From Anopheles merus (lineage: Eukaryota > Arthropoda > Insecta > Diptera > Culicidae), in contig NC_054083.1 in assembly GCF_017562075.2 (NCBI RefSeq), positions 35,548,755 to 35,612,754 on the forward strand: a stretch of DNA of 64,000 nucleotides. Reading direction: 5' to 3'. The stretch's first letter is position 1. Each line of letters starts with the position of its first letter. A model generated the notes under the pieces. That model did no database searches, was not told the DNA's origin, and saw nothing but the letters and a program-made list of their open reading frames with translations. Shown here in pieces: positions 1 to 17,098 of this stretch. The translations under genes were made by a program, and so were the position numbers.

Positions 1-372
1 TGATTCTCGTTTTCAATTTCAAACCATTTAAAAGAGACTTTTGCTATTTGCTTCAGCAAAAAAATCATTCGAGTGCTTTGAAAACATTTAACATCGAAAG
101 TCGATACTTCCATGTCGAAATTGTTAAAACAGGAATTAACAGCAATGTTCTACTACTCCACACTTTAAATTTAACTATACGTTCAACGTGCTCCAAGGCG
201 ACTAATGCATCATAAAATGCAGTAAAAAAGGAAGGAGTACCCCAATGCGGTTACAAATTTAGCACAAGCCTAATAATAGATTACTCCATTCTGTGCGATG
301 ATGGAATGCACATACGTTCTTCCCTGTCACATATCATTTAAAATTGTCAAGATAGAATAAAAACAAAAAGGC
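1..372. other. AT-rich noncoding stretch
   Basis: No coding exon, RNA gene or repeat that I recognise. It is AT-rich DNA leading up to the inverted-repeat element that begins at 375. Confidence 0.5.
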
Positions 373-374
373 TA

Positions 375-873
375 CAGGGTTTCGAATCATATAAGGGAAT
401 AGTTCAATCACTTGGGGGAATGTTGCAAGCAAGCTGAGGAAGTTTGCAGCTTGCCGGGGAGTGTTGCAAATTGGTAGGGGAATGTTGCAAGCATACTGTC
501 GAGCTGTCATCAGATTGTGAGTGCCGGTGTAAAAAGCTTCGAATTGATACCGATGATGTTTTCTAAAAAGCATCTTTTGGAGTTGTTTTCGTGTTGCATT
601 CAGCTCTACACATGATAAACTAAATAAATCCTGCTGCGGAGCCATAATTAAACATGATAAGGTAGTAAAATTAACAAAAATATTGTAAGATATTTACAGC
701 GGCACCCATAGTCTGATGACTGCTCCACAGTATACTTGCAAAAATCTCCTAGTCGATTGCAACATTCCCCTATATGATTGCAAACTTCCACAGCTTGCTT
801 GCATCATTCCCCTACCAATTTGCAACATTTCCCTAAGTGATTGAACTATTCCCTTATATGATTCGAAATCCTA
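375..873. mobile_element. Foldback-type inverted-repeat element, TA target site
   Basis: The left part (375 to about 505) and the right part (about 745 to 873) are imperfect reverse complements of each other over more than 100 bp. The outer ends read CAGGGTTTCGAATCATATAA on the left and the complement of TAGGATTTCGAATCATATAA on the right, and each is bordered by TA (373-374 and 874-875). Inside the arms, short words such as GGGGAATGTTGCAA recur as direct repeats. There is no convincing transposase reading frame, so this is a nonautonomous element. The TA borders fit a Tc1/mariner-type target duplication, but the superfamily is inference. Confidence 0.65.
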
Positions 874-875
874 TA

Positions 876-3558
876 ACTTACAGACCTTGCTAGAACAATA
901 TCAATTTCATCTTCATCTTGTCAATTTTATTCTACAAATTATAGAATTTATGGCCACAACCACAAGTTTGAAACCAGAAAATGTAAAGTAAAACCTTAAA
1001 ACCAACATGATGCATGAGGAATCTTTGTCAGCAATCATAATCCTATACTGTCAGAGCTAATTCTTCTCCTTGGCGTAACGCCCCAATAGTTTTTTGTCGA
1101 CTCGTAAGTCTTAATTGCATCCCGAAAACACCGGACAGCCAGCCAGCCAGCCCAAGTCCCACATCCCCAGCGCCAACATATCCCAACCAAACACACTCTG
1201 CTACAAGATAGACTTTTCTTTGGCTGCGGCTAAAAGAACGATTTCGGAGCGGAAAACTTCTTAACCCTTGTGTGCTGTGGGGTGTGTGTGTGTGTGTTTA
1301 ACAGCACACCGGCGAAGCAAACGAAGACTCCCCGTTTCCCAATATATTCGGACTTTACCTTGGACCTGTGTGTGTGTGCGTGTGTGTCGTCAAGCAAAAC
1401 AAGAAGGTGCACCAACCGCACACGGAAGAACTTCATAAATAATTCATTGGAAGCACACACGCTTCGTTGGTCGAACGGAAAGGGAGACTCCGTTTTTTTT
1501 TTTTTGAACGATGTGGATGAGTTTTGGGGTGCCAAATTAGAATGCATTCTACCTTGTCTCCTCTGTGCTAAGGCGGAACACACCAAACCGAGCACAAGTC
1601 GTTTGGTGGGCTGAAAAAAGGAACAAAACCAAACCAATAGAGGGGAACTGTTGTATTGGAAAGGTTTACCAGTCTCCAATGGAAGGTTCTGAAGTAGTAT
1701 CGGTAATTACTTTTCATGATTTAATTTCATTTTCATTTTGAATTTCAGTTTTAAAATGTCAAATAACTTTCCCAACAGATGAGCTACAGCATTCTCTTCT
1801 ACAACCCGAAGATAATGTGTTCTTTTGGCCTTTAAATGCCATCTTTCACTGGTAGCATTATTGCTCTTCCCAGCACCAAGCATATGTGGCCAGTAAGAAA
1901 ATAGCCCCTGGTCTACACTACTGGAGGTCAGTCGCCGGCCGAGTCGAGTTTGCGCAACTTCCCTGAGAAACCCCTTTCCCTGCTCTCTCAGACTGTATAC
2001 TCCAACAATCTGCTGAATTTCCGCGATGGGACGAGGTGTGGATGCGGGCAATGGAACAACGGCCACAGACACACATCGAATGATCCAAATCTGACTCTCG
2101 GGTGCCGCCATTCCCTCATGTGCTGTGGAAGAGACTACAATCGTGTCTCGATGGTACCGGGGGCCGGGCGTGTTGAGAACGGGGGCTAGAGCTAAGATGA
2201 GTTCGTTCATGCTACAGTCTCGGCACAGAGCAACGACTCGCTCGGGATCGGTGCGAAAGTTAGACTCAGTCGGTCAAGTCAGTTCTACCCCCATCTGTCA
2301 TCACCAAGCGGCGCACACAGCTGGGAAGACGAAACCAGGGTGTTGGTGACACGCAACCCGTTTGGTAAGAGAGATGGAGAGATGGTGTCGAACGTTGCCC
2401 AGGAGGACGTGCTGTTTGGGGGCACAGCGTCGTAGACGAACCCGAAATAGACAGACGCAGTGCTGCTGCCGCGTGGACACACCGTGTGCCGGAATATGAC
2501 AAAATGGGGTTGTCAAGAGGTGTAGCCAGTCCGCCAGCCAGTGCCAGGAAAAGGCGAAAAAGAGAGAAAGAGGGAGAGAGAGAGAGAGTTCGTAGGTTAT
2601 TTTCGTTCGCCAATCGGTCGAAGCGCTCGCGCAGCACCAAACCATGCCGGGAAAAGAAAGACCTTTCCGTGTGTTCTATGGTGTGTGTCGTGGCAGTAGT
2701 AGTAGTAGTAGTAGGGGGTGGATATGTGCTGACTTTCTGTTGCACAGTAACTCCCCACCAACCCTGCGCATCCTCCTGCATCCGCAAAGGTGTAGAAAGT
2801 GGACAACGGCAAAAGGCAACCCTGGGGCAGCCCCGGCGGCACACGCAAGCGCTCACACCGTTGCGCCGAGCGAGAATTGACCGGCAGAGGGCAAGTAGCC
2901 GATGACATAATCTAAGTATAGACGCAACAGGGTGGGAAGGGAGGGGAAAAAGGTACCGTTGGGAGGGTATCAGCAGGCAGTCGCCGCTAGCTCGGGACAG
3001 ACGCGGCGACGAAATCAAGCGCACCCCAGTTGTTGTTGTCGGTCGAGTTTATATGCCCTTAATCAGTGTGCTAGACGACGATCGAAAGTTCAAACCCGAC
3101 AAAGTTCCCCCAGCCGCTCTAGATCACAATGGGCAGAGTGGTCTAAGGGGGCAAAAGGGAAGGTGTAATAATATTTGAGGATATTGTGATGAAGTAGAGA
3201 TGCAAAAGAGTGATCGAGCTTGAAGACGATCACTGAAGGGATTTTTGAATATCGGAGAATATCTTTCTACTGTCTATCTTTGTAAAATAACGCTATGTTC
3301 TTCAACATCTTGTCTTTCAACTTCAATATCTATGCTTCAATATTGTTTTCAAGAAGTGCATTTCCACGACCATGACGAAATGCTAAAAAAATCTACAGTA
3401 AAAAGTTTAATGTTTTCAATTAGTTTTATGGACATGGACTAGACTTGATCTATGGCAGCTGGCGGCTTTGTCATCACACAAACGAACACACCAAACTGAC
3501 ACGCAAAAGTGGTTATTAAACTTTAAAAATAGACATAAAAGAGATTTTAAAATGTAAT
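876..3558. other. Noncoding, with a GC-richer island at about 1.2-3.2 kb
   Basis: This holds a short CCAG repeat near 1135-1155, TG-rich patches (1277-1390), an A/T run near 1493 and an AGT/GTA run near 2694-2713. Several overlapping open frames exist on both strands, but they have no domain, no consistent splice signals and low-complexity composition, so I read them as chance. The island could be regulatory; nothing specific is visible. Confidence 0.45.
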
Positions 3559-3570
3559 ACAAGTAAAGCT

Positions 3571-3779
3571 TGAGTCGGTCTGGTGGTACAGTCGTCAACT
3601 CGTACGACTTAACAACACGCCCGTCATGGGTTCAAGTCCCGAATAGACCGTGCCCCCGTACGTAGGACTGACTATCCTGCTATGGTAACAATAAGTCACT
3701 GAAAGCCAAGCTCACTTCACTAGTGGGTTCAAGCAGGCCTTGACCGACAGCGGTTGTTGTGCCAAACAAGAAGAAGAAG
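3571..3779 (+). mobile_element. tRNA-derived SINE, full length
   Basis: A 209-bp element begins with a tRNA-like Pol III promoter region (GGTCTGGTGGTACAGTCGTC, then GGGTTCAAGTCCC, a good B-box). It ends in an AAGAAGAAGAAG tail. A perfect 12-bp target duplication, ACAAGTAAAGCT, flanks it at 3559-3570 and 3780-3791. It matches the minus-strand copy at 9556-9761 and a fragment at 20427. The structure and tail resemble the SINE200-like elements of Anopheles, which is known to me only in outline. Nonautonomous; it depends on LINE machinery. Confidence 0.85.
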
Positions 3780-3916
3780 ACAAGTAAAGCTATGAAAAAA
3801 AACGTAAAAAAAACTCTCTATAAGCCTAAAAACGAAGATGCAAAATGCAATCAAACAAGTTGATAAATATTTATACTAAAACATGCTGAATTTCCAGCTT
3901 TCTAACTTAAACGATC

Positions 3917-4014
3917 AAGTCGGATAGTCAGTCCTTACTACGGGGGGACGATCCATTCCGGGCCTGAATCCAATAAGATCGTGTTATTAAGTCGTTCGAG
4001 TTGATGAGTGTACC
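3917..4014 (-). mobile_element. Degraded fragment of the same SINE family
   Basis: On the minus strand this stretch keeps the order of the SINE body: a tRNA-like part near 3990-4010 and a GGACTGACTATCC-like block near 3920-3935. Several changes are present and there is no tail or target duplication. It is an old, truncated insertion. Confidence 0.5.
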
Positions 4015-4242
4015 AAACAATCAATTAACACGTAACTTCATTCGTTGATTCGTCATTTGTTGACGTTTTTGGAGGCATAAGTATCGATTTTAAAAATTTA
4101 AAAAAATGAATGAAAAGGCAATAAGAATCGCTCAACTTATAACAAAAATTGCGAACATACATGAACGAACATGAATTTGCTAGCATATTGTCAAAAATAA
4201 TAATAATAATAAATATTATTTGTTATAATTAATATTGCCGTC

Positions 4243-5008
4243 TAGTGTTGAGTTTCATCATTCTTTCGTTGCGATTCATTCATATGAATCTTCATTGATT
4301 AGTGATTTGAATCTCGAGTCGAATCTTTAAAGATTCATGAGTCTCTACAGATTCACGAATCTAATCTATGAAAGACACGAATGAAGCTCAAATGCTCAAA
4401 GTCTCTATAAGCAAACCAAACAATAGCGAATCATCAAAGAATCATGAATCTTCAAAGATTCACGAATCATCAGAGTCATGAATCTCTAAATATTCTTGAA
4501 TCTCGAAGGCTTCATGAATCTATAAGCTTCATAAGTCCATTAAAATTCATATAATTCTAGGGATTCATGAATCTGTAGAGATGTATGATTTCCAAAATAT
4601 TGAATTTGCTCAATCCTAGCTAAAACTTGCCCGTTGTGGGTTTAAGCCTTGCATGGACCGTATCCCTGTAGCAAAACAAACTATCCGACTGCGTGGTACT
4701 TGCCAAGAAGTCTCGATAGCCTGTACAAGCTGGCATGACCACGTAGGTTGTAACGCCAAGAAGAAGAAGAAGCTTTATGATTTTTTAGAGATTCATGAAG
4801 CCCTAGAGATTCGTTAATCTTCGAGATTGGAGATTCTTTCGAGATTCTTGAATCTTTCGAGATTAATGAGTCTTTCGAAATTCATTAATCTTTGAAGATT
4901 CATTAATATTTGAGATTCATGAATCTTTCCATCCGAGATTCAGATTCATTGAATCATTCCAAAAATTCATTCAGATTCATGAATCTGAATCAGATTTACC
5001 CAACACTA
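4243..5008. mobile_element. hAT-like nonautonomous element with a GATTCATGAATC array
   Basis: The left end TAGTGTTGAGT and right end ACCCAACACTA form a terminal inverted repeat. The flanks TTGCCGTC (4235-4242) and TTGTCGTC (5009-5016) match at 7 of 8 bases, as expected for an aged 8-bp hAT target duplication. The interior is filled with variants of the palindromic words GATTCATGAATC and AGATTC...GAATCT in both orientations, and carries a SINE-like insertion at about 4618-4773. No transposase is present. It shares end sequence and architecture with the elements at 38319-38980, 17.1-17.95 kb and 56564-57872. Confidence 0.75.
4618..4773 (+). mobile_element. Truncated tRNA-derived SINE inside the hAT-like element
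   Basis: A B-box-like GTGGGTTTAAGCC, the block ATGGACCGTATCCC and an AAGAAGAAGAAG tail give the SINE layout. The 5' tRNA part is missing, and the middle differs from the 3571-3779 copy, so it may be a related subfamily. No clear target duplication. Confidence 0.5.
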
Positions 5009-5016
5009 TTGTCGTC

Positions 5017-9541
<4,525 letters not shown>

Positions 9542-9555
9542 GATGTTATTGTATT

Positions 9556-9761
9556 CTTCTTCTTCTTGTTTGGCTCAACAACCGATGCCGGTCAAGGCCT
9601 GCCAACCCACTTGTGGGGTTGGCTTTCAGTGACTTATTGATTTCCCCCCATAGCAGGATAGTCAGTCCTACGTATGGCGGCACGGTCTAGTTGGGGCTTG
9701 AACCCATGACGGGCATGTTGTTAAGACGTACGAGTTGACGACTGTACCATGAGACCGGCTT
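9556..9761 (-). mobile_element. tRNA-derived SINE, full length, minus strand
   Basis: This is the reverse complement of the family seen at 3571-3779. The CTTCTTCTTCTT at the left is the AAG tail, and the tRNA-like head with GGGTTCAAGCCCC and the GCCGGTCTCATGGTACAGTC start lies at the right. A perfect 14-bp target duplication GATGTTATTGTATT flanks it (9542-9555 and 9762-9775), which marks a fairly recent insertion. Confidence 0.88.
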
Positions 9762-10695
9762 GATGTTATTGTATTACAATATACAATATTACTTACAATA
9801 TAAAAATAGATGTTGAAGAAATATACGATATTTAATACTGTTTGTGTAAGATAAATTGAATTGAAACTGGTTTAAAAAAATAAGAAAAAAACATAAAATC
9901 CAAAATATGCACATTGCATCTGCGGCATAACCTGACATACGCTTTCAGACAGAAAATGCTTAAAGGTCACCCCAGTCTCAGCCACCGCATCTTAGAGAAG
10001 CTACGCTCGACCTACCGATCCATACGACGAAAGTGAAAGGAGCCACCAGCAAATATTTGGATGATCAGCACCAATACACTCAAAAAGTTCAATCATTGTT
10101 CCATGTCTTACGTCAATTAGATTCTCTCGTAAAGTATTGAATCTACCCCAACAATTCTACAACAATTCTAGGGTAATTGTTCTACCCCAACAATGTCAAA
10201 ACGGGAGGTTCTTGTCGTCTTGCAATGGTGCGGGAGCGGATGCAGCTAAACTCGCCAATTCTTGACAAACGGCCAAGCAATTGTTCCGTAACGGCCGTCA
10301 AAAGCACGGACGGATATATGCATACAGCAAAAGCCGGCCCAACGTATCATCATCATCATCAACGCCACCTCCCCTATTGGTTTGCAGAGCCCTTTGTGTC
10401 ACGCGACACGCGGGTCGTGCGGGCTTGCCGCCAGCTCCCTGGCGTGACGTGTCGTCGGAGCTTCGCGAAGCGAAGAGGAGCGAGACAGAGTGACATTCCG
10501 TCGAAGTAACATCATGCAGTACTACGGTGATATCCACACCTTGCCGCCGCCGCTTTGACTTCCTTGATGGGCAGAGTATAACACCCCCAAGTCAAACACG
10601 ATGTACTGCGGGGAGAAGGTGCAGATAGTATATGAGGCGGTGTTGGGGGATGTACTGAGATTCCTGCTGTCAAATAATTGCCACCAACCGTGCGT

Positions 10696-10702
<7 letters not shown>

Positions 10703-10750
<48 letters not shown>
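10703..10750 (+). repeat. (CT)24 microsatellite
   Basis: A perfect CT run (GA on the minus strand). GA runs can be bound by GAGA-type factors in flies, but no role is shown here. Confidence 0.9.
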
Positions 10751-10753
<3 letters not shown>

Positions 10754-11859
10754 GCTCTCGCCTTCCTGTCCCGTGTTTGAAACGCACGCAGCACACAAGA
10801 TTGGCACCTGATCAGATATCTCTCAAGATGTCGGGTGTCTTTATATGCTGCTTAAGTGTCGAACAGAGCAACAATCACATACACAGCTGGGAGGAGAAGG
10901 TGTGGAAGGCACCGAAAACCACGCACACACAAGATCAAACGAGGTGATGCGCAAGAATTTTTGGCACAAGCCGCTTTTTTGTGCGCTCACCCACTTTCTA
11001 CACCACGCCGCGTTCGTCCCTCGGCAGCATACGAGGGGGCAACGCACCGTGTACGTGCAAACGTGAAGAAGACATTCGACACCAGAGTGAACCAGCCAAC
11101 CAGCCACGTGAGGCGGGGACGGCTACACCACAATCAAGAAGGAAGAACAACATACAACCTCCTCCTCCTCTTGCTGTGGTAGGAGGGGGCGTCGTGAAAA
11201 GGGAACAAATGAACTCCTGTTCGGTGTTGATGATATACCTGACGTAACTCATATCATATCATTTATGTCAGCGAGGAGGCGGCGGGTGGTTTGTGGTTTT
11301 TTGGCATTCTTCTATCGAGACCGACCAAAATGGATCATCACACCCGTACGCCAAGAGGGAAATATATCACACACCGCACGGGGATGCAGCAGCAAGCAAT
11401 CAAGCAGGAGCGCAACAGTAGCAGCGATGCGATGCCGGAAATTATCTGTGACAGATTATTAGTTTTCTGTGTCAATTTTGATGTATTGCAGCACTTTTTT
11501 AGTGCTCTCTGCTGAAACCGATGACGTAAGACAGATTGCAGGGCTGTAATAAGGGTATGAGAGATAGAGTCCTGTTGATCTCAAACTATTTGTAGGACAT
11601 CAATGTAGAATTGTATCCGTTTGATGAGCTTTACAATGGGCCTAGACCTTTATGAAAAGTAAAAAAAAAATCTTTTTCTGTATAATAATATTTGTTAATT
11701 AATAATGGAAATCATTGTTCTAATTTTTAGAAATCAGCAACATCAACTCGGTCGCTAAAAATGATTATATGAAATTGCTTAATTTCTTTGACCCATGGAA
11801 CATCAAATCTGACAAACTAAGCCGTTCGTTTTGTTGAGTTTTAACGCTAGTCAATCGAG

Positions 11860-11945
11860 CAGGTTGTTTGGTGTAATCGTTAGCGCCAACCGACGAATCA
11901 AAACTCTGCCGACGTTAGTTCAAAACTCGAATAGATCGAGGAATC
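11860..11945 (+). mobile_element. Possible tRNA-SINE remnant
   Basis: It has the order GGTTGTTTGGTGTAATCG, then TTAGTTCAAAACTCGAATAGA, which resembles a tRNA-like A-box and B-box region of the SINE head followed by the GAATAGACC-like block. It is heavily diverged and has no tail or target duplication. Confidence 0.3.
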
Positions 11946-14900
11946 AAAACATGATCATAACTCTTTATACATCTTTTACCTACCCAACTCAGGCTACTAT
12001 ACTAAGCTAATCCTATACATACTAAGCTATACAATTATGTTGTTGCATACATTATTACATTGTAGAAAAACCCAAGGCCGGGTCAAATCAGACGCTAGTT
12101 TTTGACGTGTTGTGCAACACTTGATTGATAGAAAATGTGAAACTTTTCAATTGGAAGTTAAATCTCCATTGTTGGTTTCTCCATTTCCAGCACAATCGAT
12201 AAACAAACTTAAATTGGTATTGGGTTTCTTCCAAATTGTTGCACATTGTAACTAAAAATTCCATCGCATTCAAACGACGTTTTGAGATAATTTTGTTCTT
12301 CAAAAGCTTAAACATCAACACGTTCACAAACACACAAGCGCGCGCATACCCACTTAAAAGAACAATAAAAGGCCTTGTTTTTCTTATTTACACTTCATAC
12401 AGGGGCTAGAGCAGGCTGAGCAACTGGGGGGGCAAAAGTGGAATAACTTTGTGTTTCAAATCAACCAAAGGTTACATGTTGCAGCATTGTAAAACGCGAC
12501 CATTCCTTCACACTTGTGCTGCGACTAATTGTTCTTCCCATGCCATTGCCATCTCATGTCAATGTTCGTGTGTGTATGTGTGTGTCTCATAAAGGTGCAA
12601 AGTAGGTGCTAAATGGAGGGACAAACACACTCCTCCCAGCAGCTTTGAAACCCATTAACGAGGAAAACAAGCAAATCATATTAAAATAAAGCACTGGAAA
12701 AGAGGACAAACTTGTTCTGTTATGGCGGAGCAGCACTTTTAACAGAAATGTTTACGCAATGTGTTGGAATACTGCCAAAATATTTCAAAAACAATTAACT
12801 ACCACCTGGGCTTTCAAGAACACAGCGCGAACTTGCCACACAAATAGAACAAAAAAGGTAGCAAACAATTTGCTTAAGTTGCAATCAAAAATTGCAATCA
12901 ACTCAAAATCAACCCTAGGGAGACGGAGTGGGGACGGAGTGATCGTTAAAAGATGTGCATTGAAGAAAAAAAAAACGCACACACACGCTGCAGCCACACC
13001 ACACCCTTGACACTCCCCCCGCCCCATTGGGCAAAGAAACAGGTCGTCCGCAACAAAGCAAATCGATTACCATCAAATGTCGATTGATTTTCTATCAAAA
13101 ACAACTGCCTACGGTAACACGCCACACCACCGGCATTCCTCCGTTCCTCTCCTTCCACAGCTCGATTACTTCACCGGTCGCTTGCGAAACCAAACCAATC
13201 CCCTGGAACGATCGCGGGAGGCGGGAGCTGTTTGGGGTGGAGGCGCGTTGTGGTTAAAGCTTCCCCTTTTTTTGCTTCAACCCATGCGTTCGCAGCAGTA
13301 CCTTCTCCTCCCTTAATGTGCGTACCCCCACGGCCGGGTGTGTGTGTGTGTGTTTGTGTTTTTGCAAGCCTAAGCACTCCAGCCCCAGCGGAGCCTTCCG
13401 TGCTTCGGTCAGCATTCAGAACCACATTCCAATTCACAGCACTCGAATACCACATAGAACCTCCCCGTTATTGTTGTTGTTGTGTGGTTTATTATTAGAA
13501 ATGAATTTAAAATTCATTTTCTTCCCCCCCCCCCCCCCCCCCCCTATGTAAGGCTTTTAATCGGCCTGAGTGCGGTTTGGCTTGTGAGGTAGAAGAGACT
13601 GCTGGAAAGCGCTAGGCTGTAATTACACGAACCACAGCAACCCCCTTCTCTACAAAGGAACAGACCCACCGAGGGCGGCCGGAGGGGTGTGGTTTAGCCT
13701 TTCGCTACAAAAACTAGAACACTTTTACTTTTTCGCCTTCTTTTCGCCTTCCCATAGATATCGGTGTACGTCAGCGCAAAAGATTGCTGAGAGCACATGC
13801 ACCAGAGCCGCCTAACCCAATTGCACCATCTAGTGCTGGAGAGCGCCACCGATCCCCGTTCGCTAATCAATCTCAATCAAATAAAAGCAAACTGCACTAC
13901 TGGAGGGGTTCGATTCCTTCGTCCATTCACTGACGTACAATGCATCCCGGGGTGTGTCTGTGTGTATATCACATTTCCCCCATACACAGTCGATATATTG
14001 ATTAAGAACTTTCGATTTGAAGTGTAGAGTGTGGCGCCACAATAATCGCGAAGCAAAGGAAATCGAAAGGGAAGCAGCGCGTGTAGAATGTGCTACGTTC
14101 GCAGCAAATATAAAGGGCTTCGAGGTCGTTGCGTGTTAGGTTTTTGTTTTGAATTTTTGTAATTAACTACGGGCATTCCAAATCGAGGAACCAATGCAAT
14201 AAAGTAAAGGGCTTTTTAATACCAAATTACTGGATCATTCCAGGCTCACATTCTAGACGCACTGGAGTGTGTGAAATGTTGCATTAGCAGCAAAATAGAG
14301 TACGCAGAATGTGTTGGGGTTCGATCACAAAAATTTGTTTCACAACAAAGGCATTTCAAAAACTACCAATTTTTGCCATTCACTTTTGTTATGCTTCATA
14401 TAGCAAAAAAGAGTACATCTAATTACTATAAGAATAGATAAGTGGTCTGTCCATAAATTACGAAACTTTCGCATGATAGAGGATTAGTACCTTTCAGTGT
14501 TACGATTTCTTAAAATAGAAGAGAAGTTTGAAAACCTTGAAATGTAACACAAATGTAGATGCGTTACGTATTTAATGGATAAGCCCTTAATTATGACTAA
14601 CGAATTCACTGAACTAGTTGCCTTTTAACCTTTTATATCACTTTATTCCGACATCTTAGAATTAATTCCGATAGACATAGACGATAGACATGTCTTTTGT
14701 AATCGATAGTTATTTTAAGTCCATATAATCCATTTCAATCCGAAAATCATGCACAATAACTAGTTAAAACTCATTGTAAAGCAAACAATTACCAGATGAC
14801 CCTATCAAGTTGTACTACACTTTAAACAAAACGGCAGAAACTCAATCAAAGAAACTTATTAATTTAATTTGATGTAAAATGTGGAGTTTCAGCGAACGAT

Positions 14901-17098
14901 ACACGAATAACAAAATGATTGCCAAATACAATTTGAATGACTAAACTCTTCGTTGTCTATTAAACAAGAATGATTGGATTACAGAATAAACCATTATTTA
15001 CATCATCCTAGCGAATCTGGCGTAACAATTTGATAGCGAAGCTCTGCCTCTTCTTTTTGTGTTCCTTAGGAAGAATATATAGCAAAAGTAGAATCAGCAA
15101 AAACTGTTATCGTTCGCTGTGTTGCCTACCAGTTGCCATTTTTTAGCCAGCAATCCATCAGAGCCAGCTCCTATAAAACGGTCACGCAAATACACACACA
15201 CACTGCAGAGCAGTGTGTGATTTTAAAATCGTAAAAAATCCACACAAAACCACCCCAAAACGGTTGATGGCTGAGTTACAACAACCAGGTAGCAGGGAGA
15301 GCAGGTCGATTTTTTAAAACTTAAAGCGACGCAGCAACCGAGAGACGGGACCCACACACACACAAACAAGAACCGCCATAAAACGGCTGCCCAAGAACCC
15401 CACACATTTGCTCTCTGTATCTCTCTGTCCGCATGTCGAACAGGAGGAGGAGGTGACGGCTTGCATTCGATGCGGGGAAACGTGGAAAAATGTACGAAAA
15501 ACGCCAACCAGTCGAACCGAAAACTCATAAAACCAGCAAATACGACCTGGTCAAGCGGACGACGGACGCTTGGAAATGGATAGGGAAAGGTAGGGCAAAA
15601 ATGGGGTTCACCGTTGCACCTACTTGCTGCACAGCCCCCCACCTCCCTTCAAGACGGCCGCTCGCTCTCTTGTGTACCCTTTTTGGACTGTATATAGACA
15701 CTAAAAATCGTCTTCGGTCGGTTGGGGCTCGGTCGAAAACGACGACCAAGACCGACTGACTCTACGCCGTCGATCATCAGAGCATGAGCAAGCAAAAATC
15801 GAAAAACTGCTTAAAAAATTTGCCATTCGTCTTTCAGACCTCCAGCCCTCCAGTCAGTACGTGTTTGTATGTATGTGCGCGAGTGTCGGGCAAGGTGTGG
15901 AAGTGAAGTGACGGACTCTCTACGTTGACGTTAACCTACACGCACGCACACATCCATCATCATTGGATGTAGGTTCAGGTGGCGCGGAGTAGTATTAAAT
16001 TGGCCCACCGGTTGTGGGGAATGCGCTCTTGGCGAGGGGAGTGAGAAGAAAAAAGTCTAATTGGAAACGCACCATGGTAGCACAAAATCGTTGCAAAAAC
16101 GTTGCAAAAAGGTGCCAAAAGTACAATTGTAATTGTTGGGGAAGTTTGGTCGGTAATTTAACATAAAAATTTTAACTAGCTTTGCGGTTAAAGTAAAAAA
16201 AATAGCAAAGAATGTTAGGGAGTAAATTACAATAAATTAAATTTTGGAATTAATATTCGTGTTAAATGCATCCCTCCCTAAAAAAAAGTTAGAACCAAAA
16301 TTTACTATTTTTTTAGTTAAGAAAGAACATGCTTCAAACTTACTTCCACACAAAGTAGACATTAAAACCGGCGCTTTGATAAGCGATCAACGACAGAACT
16401 AGAGATAATTTATATCAATAAAACCTACACAATTGCACAAATTCGATCGGTGTCTGATTGGTCAAATAGATGAATCCATTTCATTAGCTACGATAGTGGC
16501 GGCACACACGTCACACAAATCGATCCCACAAGCGATAGAGTGCAATTAACACCGTCATGTGATGGACTAAAACACAACCACCTAACACACTCGCGTCTGA
16601 TGACAAAACACAAAAAGCACACAGCACAAGCAGGTTTAGAAGGAAAGAGGAGAAACACAAAGACCGGCCGAGCTGAAACAGTAAAGCAGCCAACAAACTG
16701 ATAAGCACAATAGCACACACTTGACCACAACCATTCATACATCGAACATGACCGGAAGTGATGTTTGTTCGTGAAGAGATACCATCACAAATTATCACAG
16801 AATCGATATTGCATTCCAAAAAACACATTTTTTTTTGTTATTTCGCTGTTATTTGTAGAAATCTGCTGGATAAATAAAGCGCCAAAGTAGGGAAAGAGTG
16901 TCACCATCCGTCATTCGCGAGATGACACAGCGGCACATCAGCACTGAGCGAATCCGGTGCAATTTTGCATTAGAGTGAGTGATGAACACATGCTGCACAC
17001 ATTTGCATACGAAGCAGGTGAGTCATAGAGCAAAGGCTGCAGAGATTTCACTGTATCTGTATGAACGTGCACGTAGGCTAAGAATAAAATGTCGTTTC

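Larger units (their letters stand above)
9776..17090. other. Noncoding, with alternating AT-rich DNA and microsatellite-rich islands
   Basis: Islands at 10.2-11.5, 12.9-14.1 and 15.2-16.1 kb carry CT, TG and CA runs, a C run at about 13526-13544, and many small overlapping frames without domains. A tRNA-SINE-like remnant is possible at about 11860-11945. I find no supportable exon. The islands have the look of insect promoter, 5'-UTR or enhancer DNA, but no specific element can be named. Confidence 0.45.

Noticed and set aside
2266..3024. 252-codon minus-strand frame
   Set aside because: No ordered domain, overlaps several equally long frames on both strands in a repeat-rich GC island, and contains Thr and Ser/Leu low-complexity parts.
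3571..3660. Possible tRNA gene
   Set aside because: The A- and B-box-like sequence is the head of a SINE with tail and 12-bp target duplication; no proper cloverleaf with acceptor pairing was seen.
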